From assembly GCA_002633005.1 (NCBI GenBank), contig NMRA01000738.1:9366-73365 (forward strand): a DNA stretch of 64,000 nucleotides, read 5' to 3'. Every line of letters begins with the position of its first letter. The first letter of the stretch is position 1. The translations under genes and the position numbers were made by a program. This DNA comes from Phoronis australis (Eukaryota > Phoronida > Phoronidae). Below the pieces are notes generated by a model that had not been told where the DNA came from, did not search any database, and was given only the letters and a program-made list of their open reading frames with translations. Positions 46,430 through 59,100 of this stretch are shown here, one piece after another.

Positions 46430-49400
46430 TTTTTGGAATCATCTTTGCTTCATTGCAGTTCGTCATCATTTTTATCGTCATTACCATCATCCAAATCGTT
46501 TACCATTCAAGTCTCGCACTTGTTTACTCAGTATACTACGATTCAAACATTCCATATACACACATACATATATCTAGGGAATGACTTTGGAAGAATCGTA
46601 GTGTCAGCAAATTTATCATTCTAATGACAAATCACTTTTACAAGAGCTCATTAATTTACAAGACATGTGATTGTACATGTACTTTGTGCTGATGTTATTT
46701 GTTAGTAACTATACATATTGCCTGGGGCCATATGAAATGTAACACAAGATAAAATTCAGTTTCCATAAAGCTGCGTTGGTCTTAAGACATGAAGGAGAAT
46801 CGTAGCTGGAGCGAATTGAAGGCGACGGAAAATTTTTATACCAAGCATTTTCTACCATTAGTTGCGGCTTACCGCGAATGTTTCGCGTAATTATTCCATT
46901 TTTGAGATATAATAATTCCTCGTGCTCCATGCGACCTACTGTGAGTTATCTTATGTCAGTGACCCGTCATTATGTATGGTTGATTTAAAGCAAAATAGGG
47001 CTATATTACCCTAATAGTGGTTATTTACATTGAAGTCACTGCCGACCTGATTGGTCCAATTAGCAGTCACTTTTGCATACTTGGCCACCTGGAAAAATTA
47101 GCTTTTGCATTAGGATAATGCCTTGCGAGGATTAAGCTGAAATTATAACAAATCTGGGACAGTTGCGTGGCGAGAATAACTTTGTGCTCTGTATTTGTCG
47201 AATGATAAACATGGAGATCAAATATTCGAACAATGTGCTCAAATATTCTTAGTTAAAATCGAAGAAAAATTCTTCACAAGTCGTTATTTTCTAAACCTGC
47301 GAAATCTTGGTAAAAACCCCGACAACCAATTAAAGACCGGAAACAAAAATTGTCTTATCTCCACGGGACATCAAGTAAATGAGGAGAGTACGTTTTATAA
47401 GTGTGTCTCAAGGACGGCATTCGCTTACGATATTCTGACGACGCATTTTGCGTGTCCACCCAGTCACTTTAGAAAGGGAGTCACATTAACATATAGCTGC
47501 CATTTGTAAATGAAACTTGGAAAAATATGATTGCCTTCATTCCACGCGTTGCTTCCCTTTCATCCAACCACCAGATGGTGCTACTCCTGCTCCGGCTCCG
47601 ACCAGACGACTTAGGTCACGTGTGACGCAAGGGTGACTTTTTGTTTTTCACCGTGCGTAATTGTTAATGTAAGCCAGCAGTTCTGGGCAAAAATGGGAAT
47701 CGTTCGTCTCGACGTGTCGAATGTTCAGTCTTCTCAAGTACTATAGCCAAAAGACAAACCATATCAACTTTTTTACGACTCTTCGATGAACACGCCTCAG
47801 GTGTTCACCGACAGAATATTCTAGCCTTGTAAAGGCTCTTTATTACTTGTTAGTTTCTGATTCTTACCGTGAGCTATCCTTGTTTTTTAAACAAACTCCA
47901 AATGTTTTTCCATGACGGGCTCAATACTCGTGTTCGTTTTGTAAATTAACGCACCTAGCAACATACAAGGAATGCGAGTAGGCTCGACTTTCCTTCACTC
48001 ACAGGTCATTCATTAAGATTTCTTGTAGTGGCTCAGCGTGATATTCAAATATGGCGGGTTGGGTGCCATGTTGAACATGCAACCTTCCCGCTGTTTGAGA
48101 TTAAAATGGTCAATCGTTTAGGTACACGCCCGTTCATATAAATTACACTTTATGTGTTGTCTTTTGTTGCATGTGGATTTCAAAGTAGAAAATGTTGATT
48201 ATTATTCTTTTTATTACGTTTTTTTTTCAAAACCTTATACAATGAGCTTGACCTAATGAAGACGTTCATTAGAGATAAATGGAGGCATTGTGTACTTGTA
48301 CTTTTCACCTTCCGCTAGGTCGCGTTCGCCATGTCCTCTTAGTCAACGAGAAAAATTATTTCCTCACCGAGTCACTGCTGAAATTAGCTTCAGCGCAGAT
48401 TCGACCCTGGAAGGTTCGCGGTCGTAGCCAAACGCTCTGTTTACGAGCTACGTTTCAATCGTATTCGATAAGTGACAGTGTATTTAAACGTTATAACTGG
48501 CTATGTCACGGGTCTTGATTTCAGCAAATCACAGATTTATAATAGAATCACAAACAACACAACGTCATTTGTTCTTTTATAGCTGTAGGAGAAGCTAATA
48601 ACTTCAAAAAGTTTCCCCCGGAAAAGCATAATAAAAATACATTTATTGGCCGTAAAAACGATAACGCCTTTTATTTTTTACTGTTTACATCAAATTGTTT
48701 TGAATTCCTGCATGGCGTAAAGGGACAGAATCAATAATCACGTGTCCGTTCTTCCGCATGAGTATTTAAAAGAAATGTTCGTGTTATTCTTACGCTATAA
48801 CTACTCATAGTTCGATATTTTGACACGTTTGATCCATGGGTCCCGTATCGATCATGGGAAACCATTCACTAAGACACCGCTACGTACCGTAGTAGGTTCA
48901 CTGCGACGCCGGCCTGCGTACCCTTACTCTCCGACCCCGCGTTAGCGTGTCAATAAAATATTTCATGATTTCGTGCCATAACTGCGCTCTACAAAAACGT
49001 TGTGTTGTAAAGAAAAATATTATGCTCACCTGTTGGGTAACGTTAAGTGACACCTTTTCACCTTTCTGAGATCACTGAATGTATAGTGAAAACACATAGT
49101 ATTACTCTCTATAAAGCATTTAGTTCTGGGATTGCCTTTTATTTGACACCGTGCAGACAGATCTGTATCATGTTCAGAATAATATTTCAACTTGTGAAAC
49201 ATTTGTGATAAGCTGCGCGATAAGAATTTATTTCTCATCTTTTACCATTTTATAGGTGTTGTCGTTTGCTACAAGTTCATAACATAGCCTTGTGTTTGCG
49301 TGAACTTCGTGGTGACCCGTAGCTACGTATATGATCATGTTACAGTATTTGTCGATCTACCAGTAAAAGCGCATTATTAACTACCGATCATCGCATCTGC

Positions 49401-52400
49401 CATCTCTCGATCATTTAAACAGCTAAATTAAACTCCTGGAAAAAAACTCGCTTTGTCTCTGAGTCAACAAGCTATTGAACACCAGCGTAGCCAGCTTTCA
49501 CTAGCATTGTTGGCAGTAAAAACAAGACTATTTATGTCGATCACAAAACCAATAACGACTTCAATGACCCAGGGCTGTAGTATTCATCGCTGACTTAATG
49601 AAGCGTCCAAATGACAGAATACATCAAGGTGTTCGCACCTGTAGATAAGAAATGGCTACCTGTAGAGGAAGGTGAGCGGGTAAAGCAATCCTGAAAGCGG
49701 ATTCCATAAAGACGGTGCGTACCACTAACGATTTCGGAATATTAGCCAGTTGGTAAATTTGCACATAATTCGACAACCTGTTCAGGAAGGTTTTTGTAAT
49801 CAATTCACGAGGTAAGCAAAAAACTAAAGGATGTGGACCGAGCGGATGAAGGTATGATTAGTGTAGTGTTTCCAGTCGTGAGAAACAGTAGCAGATAGTA
49901 AAAAGAAAATGACCCGTTATTCACGTGGATTTATGCAGAATTTAGAGTAGTCAAATTTAAATTACTGAACATATTTTCGCGCATTTTCTTTAGGTTTGAA
50001 ATTATTTTGTTGAGAAGTGTAGTGTCGTTTGTGCTTGAGTTTGAATTTTGACGTTTACGCGTATCGTTGAACAAAACGGTTCTTTACTTTGGTGTGGTGA
50101 CGTTCCTGTGTTACGTGTTAATCCAGCGTCATTTCAAGATCGTTATATCGAATCGACGTTGTTATTTTGTATTTAAGTTTTCAATGAATCGAAGAATGAT
50201 CACTTTTTAATTTGGACAGGTGTATGTAATAGTACCGTAATATCTCCTCAATTTTGCACAAACATAATTGTTAATATACGAGGAAATTTCATTTTCACTT
50301 AATTTTTTAAATAGTTTTGAGCTTCATATCAAATTGTATGTGCATTGCTGTTCTTGCATTTTGCTATAAGTGACTAATATGCCTAGTGGGGTTTTCAAGT
50401 AATACTGGTCACTTTAAATAAATTTATTTTCTCTTCTCTACGTTAGAATAACTATTTTTCCAATTATCAGAAGTTGATCACATTGTTTTGCTTACGTTAT
50501 ATTGATAATAACTATTCAAAATAAACCTTGCCATTGAAGAAGTCAAATTTATCTCAATGGTTGTTTTTGTAAAGAAGTTTTACAAAACTAAATTCCACAT
50601 GTCTGTCATATTGTGTCCTAATCTGAATAGTGTTTACCGTAATCTCGTTTTATTTCCTTTTCTGATGGAGATTGTTTTAATAAAAGACGGCTTTAATTTA
50701 TTTTCCGCGATGTCCTAACCTTTATGAAAATTTATTACATGCCTTTACAGACGGTTTGATACCACTATATAATCTAAACGCAAGCGATATCTATTAGTGT
50801 GCCATTTTGAAAGAAAAAATGTCAGTCGTCTTTGCAGATGAAATGTTGCGGGCCAGTTTCAATGCTTTTTAAATTCACATCATCATACAGAAGTTGCAAA
50901 TATTGATAATACCAGACCTAACACATTTTGTGGAACCAGTGACGCGGATCAATTCAGCTGAAAATCCTCATCCAATATCATGTATTTTCCATCAACGATT
51001 TCGTCTGGTGAAGTGGTCATTCACACCTCTGGCTATTGTGGTCATTTGCACTTTGATTGAGGGTGTCACCTCCTCGTGGTACCGAAACTGACACTCTTGA
51101 AAGTTGGGTGTCATTGATACGCCAAGTGAAGTACATCACAATGGACTGAATGCCGTCAATGAGATTAAGTTTTAGTGGTTATGCTCACTCGTTCGCAGCA
51201 CGTTTTCAACATAAGCGTATTCATTACGCCAACATATTTAATACCAACGAGGGCGTTACAGTCACTCAATAGTTCACTTTGACATACGTTCTTTTTGAGT
51301 AGAAAAGCAATCTCTGTGGATATGCACAATGTCGGTGCCATCCCTTGGCTGAATTATGATAAAAAACTTTGTTCTGTCATTACATTTCGTTTTAGCTGCA
51401 CCCCTACCTGTAGGGCCTACTACCGCTTCTCACACCAACCCGTTGGTGCATTCGAGGAGGGGGAGGGGGTGAAGCGAAGTGGGAGCTGACGAGAACAAAC
51501 GCCATTCCCTTTTAGACACCTTTCCTTTCGAAAATTATTATTGGGCTCCCTATTAAGAGCCTTGAGCCCCAGTGTAACGCTATATGTATTGGGTGAAATT
51601 TGACGCAGCTGTGCACATATAGGCTTCTGCTATGATATCACTAAATCTTAGGTGGCTTAACACTGAAAACATGAAACCCTGCATACACTCCGACTTTTTA
51701 GTTCGTATGCGACTACAATGCGAGTCTTCAAACAATGTTCCAAAATTATCGTACGAAATCGTACACTAATGAAATCGGCGTGTATAGACAGGGCTGGAGA
51801 GATTGTTCACTCTGAGTGCCTGCAAGTGCCGATTTAAACGTTTCGCACACTTAAGTCGACGTTTTTGTATTTGGCGGAAAATTTTGATAAAGCGATGCTG
51901 TCCTGCGTGACTTTTGTTTATCCAAGCCTATTTGTACGAAGCCTCTAATGTCAGACACTTGAGAGCGTTTCACCAATTCTATTTAATTATACTTATATCA
52001 TTCGCAATAGAATAAACTCGTTCCCGCTCAAATATCACTTTTACATTATTAGATTATATTCTCAAAGAAAGATTCAAGCGCTCCGAACGCACATCCCGTA
52101 TTGACTTTATCAAACAGTGGGAAAATTGTTCTCTCATACGAGTTCATTTCCTGTGTTTTGGCCACTCATAATTCACGAAGTGTGACCATTTTATTGATTA
52201 CATCATGCAGTGATGATAAAATCAATCTTCGTTTCACTGAATGCTTATACTGGGCGGCTTCAGTCGGCAGACAGAGACCATTTTGCTTCAGTGACCTATT
52301 GTATGTGGGGCGTGTAAACGAATGAAAAGCCCTAAATCTGAAAAAAGTCGGTTCGAAAAATCTCATAGTTCAGTTTTTATCGGAACTGTAATAGATTGCA

Positions 52401-53100
52401 CAGAGTAGGCAATTCCCTAGGAGTGTTTAAGCGAAAAATTTCACTTCCCAAAATTGTAGACACGTGCAATTTTGTGACGGTGTGCTTCAGTAGAAGGGAG
52501 GAACCAAAGAAAAATGTCTCCTGTAGTTGCGTTCTGTATCGCGGTAGATCGCTTGCATTATATATTTGCCGCGGGTGCCAGAGAAAACGATTGCGACGTA
52601 TACACTGGCATAGTCGTGTCTACAAACCCTGATATTTGGTAAAGACTTAGACCAATAGGAGTGCGCACCCAGGCCTTGATTATGCTTGTACCCGTCTCAT
52701 CCCATCCGTTCAATGGTTTAACCCAAAACCGCAATGAGAACCTTTCAACCCTACAAAGTGGACTACCCCAATGTTACAATGTTGAGCTGTGATCCCAAGT
52801 TGTAACACGTCTCGATTGTTTACCGTTGTGTACGGCGGGTCTGGGATGTACTAGATACCAGTGTCTCATAAGTTTCTTACCTGAGAGAGTTCTCGCCTCG
52901 TATTGATGTGTTGTGTATTATGCGTTGCAGGCAGTTGACTGACTGAGTAATAGCCAACCGACATCTTCGTGGTGGATTTCACGTGTAGTTGAGTGACTCA
53001 ACAGTTCATTCTGTCTGAAAGAAGTGAAGGCTTCGGTGACTTCGGTGCAGATATTCATTGTGCAAGTTACTGAATCCTGAGCCGAGATCAACCCTGCTTT
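46430..53100. other. No recognisable gene
   Basis: The block contains copy D of the dispersed family. A TATGGCGGG (YY1-like) site near 48050 and an E-box-like GTCACGTGTGACG near 47617 could be regulatory, but no transcript structure follows that I can support. Confidence 0.45.
48525..48612 (-). repeat. Dispersed repeat family, copy D (inverted)
   Basis: On the minus strand it reads CTTTTTGAAGTTATTAGCTT, then AGCTATAAAAGAACAAATGA and a GTTGTGTT...GTGATTCTATTATAAAT stretch that matches copy A closely. Confidence 0.68.
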
Positions 53101-53145
53101 AACCCAGCCTGTGTTTGGCCTGGGAACACTGACTGGATGCTCGAG

Positions 53146-56100
53146 GTATGTTATCTCTAGAGATATTGTATTGTAGGCCTATTGAAATATAATGCCTAGT
53201 CGTCTAAAGCCATTATCTTCACTCTAAACCATCCAGTTTTTATTCGACTCTCGACATGTTAAATGATCCTTCTTACAGGTAGGGTGTACCTGCCTATAGT
53301 TAACCAAATAACAGTTATAATTCTTTATTTTTGTGACAGATGTCTGTACCCCAGGACTTAATTGTGGAGATCAGAGGTTTCAAGTTGGGTCATGCTGGCA
53401 AATAGAGATTGAATATTCGATGTCTATGATGCCAGCAACAGTTAACACTTTTGCTATTTGGTGATTCTAATTCATACATTTGGCCAGTTTCAAGATGCGA
53501 GTTGCACTATTTGCATCCTGAATGGTCTTCACAGAAACGTTCTCCATGTTTTGTTTTCTTTTGAAGTGAATTCTATTTGGCAAATCAGTTGAGTGCTAGA
53601 GGTATAATAGTCAATAAAATACTTTCAAACTTTGAATTGTAAACTCTTTCATCGGTGGTAAAAATTTGTTAGGAGTGAACTGCTCGTTTTTCCAAGTTGC
53701 AAGGCTATTCTGGTTTAATGGCGTAAGGAGTATCTCACATTGGTAGAGGGGGGTCCAGGATTTTTTTAAAAGGGGGGTTGTATCAAGTATTTTTTAAAGG
53801 GGGTCCCAGTCAACAATTAGAAAATATTAGATTTGATATCACTGTCTAAAATCAAGGGAAAAATGGAGATCCGGACCCCCTTGAACCCCCAGTATGCACC
53901 TATGCGGTATCGAAGATATTTGAAGACTGTGAGTAGCTGGAAAAGTTGGCTGAGGGAGAAATGGCCCTTTCCAGGAACCAATCTATGATTTGAATCAAAC
54001 TCATTCAGCAATCAGCTCGAGTACACAGATGGAGTCAGTCTATTGAGTGAAAATAATGTAGAACCTCTCCTTGCTGAAAGGCTCGTTCTCTTCCAAAGAT
54101 TTCAATTTCCTCAAACGAAACGTGAATTATAAAATAAAGTTCTACAAAATGCACTTTATGCAGTGAATGTGTCATGTGAAAATGACACTCGTTTCAGGGA
54201 CGTCGTACTGCAGACCACATGTGAATGTGTTTCCAGACAGCAAAATTTGAACACCCAGAGTCAAAATATTTTAAATTGATAAACCATTCACAGTGTTTTT
54301 CCCCAACTAGTTTCGAGTTCTCGGTGAGGCACAGTAATAAGCTGTTTGGTGTAGGTAGTTGCTCTCCTTCATGGAGTTTGAAAAACAATTCAATAAGTTA
54401 GAACAGTAATTTGTATTTTGTTAAAGGAATTTGGACGTTTTGGGTGTCTGGTAACATTTTGATACTAGTTCTTCTTAATTACCAAGGGACAAGGACCTTT
54501 GAGCATAGACACTGATTTTGAGCCACACCAGAAACACGCCAAAAATAACAATTGCAGTTGTACTTCCCACATTCTAGGTCCGCCTGTCGATCAAGTTTGA
54601 ATTTTCTATTGTGGAGTGGGTGATACTGTAACAGGGTTTTGGTTGAAGCTATCTAGATCTAAATGTGTTTCCTAAGCTAATGGGTTTCACTTCACTTCAA
54701 CTGAATGGCTAGTAATAAAAAGGAAGATATGGGTTTTGAACCAAGAACTGCCTCCCCATTAGCCCAGAAATTTCCCAGTGCATTTGTTGATCAGCAGACC
54801 GCGTGTGTCTAATTTTGACTTCCACTCGTCCAATTGAATTCAGGTCTGGTGAAAGGTCATTTACAGTAGTATCAAAAGCTGGAGGACAAAGAATTTTCAT
54901 GTGCTCAAACTTCTGCCAAATTCTAAACTCTTTAGTACAATGGTAAAGTCTCACCGTCTTCAGGACGCAACATGGCCGGCAAGTGAATTTTTATCTCTTC
55001 AGTTTTTCACAGGACATCAGTAGCACCAAGTAAAGATCTATGGCATAACTACCCCTTGACAATTCAGGGAAATTATGGACATTTGCAACATTGTTTGAAG
55101 GTTTTGAAGAGTGAAATAGATGTCCGAAATTGGTGTGACTTTGCTACACTACTCAAAATCCCCGGTTACTTGTTTCAGAAAACTTGCCATGTCTCCTCGA
55201 GACAAATCTTAAAATTTGTTTAAAATTTTGCAAATTTTCTGTAGAGGTACTGCTCAGCATGTTAGGTGTGCAAATTTTTAAACTAAGATGAAAAAATATG
55301 GAACAAAAAAGCTTAGAATTGACAGTTTAGTACTTGATAGTAAAGAGGTTAGGACACAGATTTGGTGTTACTTGACCAGAGATAATCGGGAAATGTCTAG
55401 TGTTACAGCACATCATTGGAGGTTTTTGCAGATCTTTTAGGTTGACATGACAATTATCACACTGGTGACATCGACTGCGGGTAGTTTATTCCCATCACAT
55501 TAAGCGAAGCAGGTAAATTTCACTACAAGTAAAATATGTGAACTTTCTGAAACTGGAGGTTGATAGGCGAAATTTCATTTAAAGGGTTGTAAAAAGTCAT
55601 TGATTACGTTTTTCAAAAAATAGGTGACAATAATTTCTGTTAATATTGGGGAGGGGAGTTTTCTTAGCAAATAGTCATTTTTTGACGAAGGTGGGGGGGG
55701 GGGAGGTTTACCGCAACATTTTGCCAAACTTTGACACAAGGAGGTGAATTTCTGGAATGCTTTGGCAAAGTTTGACTAAGGGAGGCAAATTTCTTCACTA
55801 TTTGTCAACTTTTGCTGAGAACTGAGCTACAAATGAAAAAGTGACAATTAATGATGGTTAAATGAAGGTCTCAAAGAGGGCGCTGCGCACGATTATTACT
55901 GACTGCCAAGATGGGGAAGGTTCAAAAGGTCACACCTTTTGGTGCCATTTTGGCTTTGCCTGATGTCTTTATGAGAAATTAATATTCATGAACTAAAATC
56001 TCTGTTCACTTTTTTCTCTTCATGAGACTAGAAGCAGGTGTTGACAATTGTCAACAATTAATATTTACAAGCATAGTTTAATCATTTAGTCATGTGTAAA

Positions 56101-59100
56101 AAGCATCGGGTTTCAAGCTTTTGTCAGAAGGAACAGATGGCCATTGCGCTAAAGAGTGTTTAGTGAAAGCCTCGGCATTAAGAATACATGTTTTGACATT
56201 TTAAGCCGCTCATGAACGCCGTTTCACTCATGATATGTATTCTGTCGTGTTTATTCGTTAAAATCAATGAAGCCGAGATCCGTGTTTTGCTGGTCGAATA
56301 TTGAATATTCATGTGTGTCACAAATCAGAATTATAATTTCTAATTAAAATATTGTTACGATACACATTTCTGTGATTGATACTCGAGGTTAATGGGCTCG
56401 TGAATTCTTTGACTTAGATGTTGCAAAAACTATTTGTTGAACTAGGACAGATGCTTTGCATAATTCAATAAAAATGCTAATGTATGCATCGAGATCTCTG
56501 CTAATTTGTTATTTAGCATGTAGAGTGGTTAGTCATGAAGGGTTTTCAACTATTTATTAATGGTAAGTGCTGAATTGTTTTTTTACTTAAAACTTTTTTC
56601 TTTATTTGGCTGCGAATGAAAGTCAGGGAACCAAATTTTTCCACTTGTAACATAAATAATTTCATTGCAATTTGTAATTTTCAATCTAAAATAGACTATG
56701 TTTGTGGATGGGAACCTTTTTCAGAGGTAATTGCTCGAACTGTTCTTTGGCTGTAAAATCAGGTTATATTTAGAGCTAGGGCTGAATTAACAGCCAGTGA
56801 TGTACATTCCAGAGGAAGGGAGATGTTTTTAAAGATGCCACAACATGTGGTTGTAATTGTAAAAAGGCATCATAGTTCACAGATGAGAGACTGACCTGGT
56901 GACTGGGGTCTGACACAGTGAAAATACAGTAAGTTTGCATATGCCTGCTGCCTCTTCTATTTGCTCCATTTCACTCAAGTTAAGGTACACATAGAGTTAC
57001 ATCGACAGGGACGCAATTTTCAGCTAAATTGTAATAAAACTGTGTCTTATCTTCCAGTGCTTTGCAATGATAAATGTATGACAAGATTACTTTGCTTTTT
57101 CAACCATCTAGGGCTTGTTTCCGAGTTTTATGTTGTGGTTTCTAGACTGATTTTATCAACCTAATAAATTGAAATGCACCCAAACGTATTGGAACTAGTG
57201 TTAGCTTGACCCAGTTTTTGGAGATATAGGGCGAGCATTATTTCAATTGTTTGTGTCAAAAAATAGGCAGGTGGCCAGGAACCTTTTGTGGTGCACCAGG
57301 CCTGCTTAGGCTACACCGTTGTGTGTAAGTCAAGTAATTAAAAAAAAAAACTCTTACTGAAAAAATTGTTGATGCAAAATACCGGTGCTCGATTCAACTC
57401 GTCTCCTCTGATTTTGAAATTCTCAATTTGCACCCTGGCCGTTGACCCGTATGGGTACGGTAATTTTGAATTGCATTACAAGAGCTTTGTGTCGAGTCTC
57501 ACAACTTCAAATAAAGTAAAATCAAAAGCTCGCAAAGTTCGATTGCCTCAGATCATTTAGCAAATAATTCTTGAACCAATTTCATTCCTCATTTCAGTTC
57601 ACAGTACTAATTACTTTGACGGCCATCATCTCTGACATCAGCCCTTGCTCAGTATTAGTGGAAATCTTTGATTCTCCAGTTCAAAGCTGTAGAAGCTCCC
57701 ATTACATTGCCACGTCACCTTGGGCCATTTGACTGAAACAAATTCAAAATTTATTTGGATCGATCTCTCAAAAGAACTGTGTCCATCGCCGTTTTCCACA
57801 TTTTTAACAACCTGTTCAAAGCAGTGGTCTTTAATTTGCGCTAAACATGTTCCTTTGATCACGCTGTCGTCGATGATTAGATCTGGTCCGAGGCAGTAAG
57901 TGCTGTTAGCATTATTAAGACACGATTGATTTTTCTGCGGGATGAGTCTTGCAGGTCTAGCGTCGGAGTTTGTGTATCAAATCAACTTCTTTCTTCATTG
58001 ATTTTTGCATTGTGTTCTATGCTACCTCTGTAAACATTTGACCACAGCATCCCCAGAGTACGGTAAAATCTCGCCACTTTAAGACGAGTGAAATTTTATG
58101 TTCTCAATTTTTCACTAACAATATGAAGCACCTAATCCATGGTTTTCCGTGTTCAAACTCTATCACAGCTACCACCAGACGTTATTTTGAAAATTCAAGG
58201 GCTTACGCAACAATCTTCGTAACCTTTTAAAAAATTGAAAAAAGATCAATGTTGACAATTTTGGTGAGGTCTTACTTCAGTGTAGATTTGGCTTTTAGAG
58301 AGCTTCACAGTATCCCTTGGTGATTTGAAAAATAATGGAACATTCTTTGACCTCATCATTCTTAACAAATTTCAGCTGTGACACAGCTGAAACTTCTCTG
58401 TTTAGTTGGATTTACTTGCAGAGCTCACTTTGCTGTAACTAATTTTGCAGGAACCCATCAACCTTTTTTCTTAAAACGCAGTTGCACTGGGATCATTTTT
58501 GAAGCGTGCCCGCGTCATTAATGCATAATTATTCTGACTGATGCACTGCAATTGAATAATTCGGGCCAACGGGTGCAATCATAGCACGTTATTTTATCTT
58601 GAATTATTCAAATTACATTCAACCTCAGTGTAGAACTACTGATTAAAGGGGATCAGTGACAAAATACAATGAAAGTTGTATGAGTTCTAGCATACTGTGA
58701 AAATTCAAATTACAAGTGCAGATATACCGTATTGACCCTCCTTATAAGCACAGATTTTGAACTGTATATAAGCACCCTCCTTCTTGGTCTAATCGATGAT
58801 GTAAAATGGATATTAACTTCCATTACTTTAGGACAACATGACTTCTTTCTTCTATCAATCTTGATCATCTAATAAATATCGTGTTGCATGGAATTTCTTA
58901 CCCTCTAGCCTCTCTTCAGTGTTGTCATCTGTGAGTCATAATGCTCTTCAAACTGCCATGTTTCAAGAAATGTGACTACAATCTCATTACACCACCATCA
59001 TTGACCATTCATAAAAAACATTATAAATTTACTCCTACTTTACACATATTTTGATGACATCACAGGAAATGCTCACTTGTGAACAATTCTCAGTTCCTGT

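Noticed and set aside
46254-46584. Open frames with poly-Asp, poly-Met or poly-Ile
   Set aside because: They are translations of the GAT microsatellite.
58727-58790. TACCGTATTGACCCTCCTTATAAGCAC-like sequence resembling a DNA transposon terminus
   Set aside because: Only one end is visible and no inverted partner was found nearby, so an element could not be defined.
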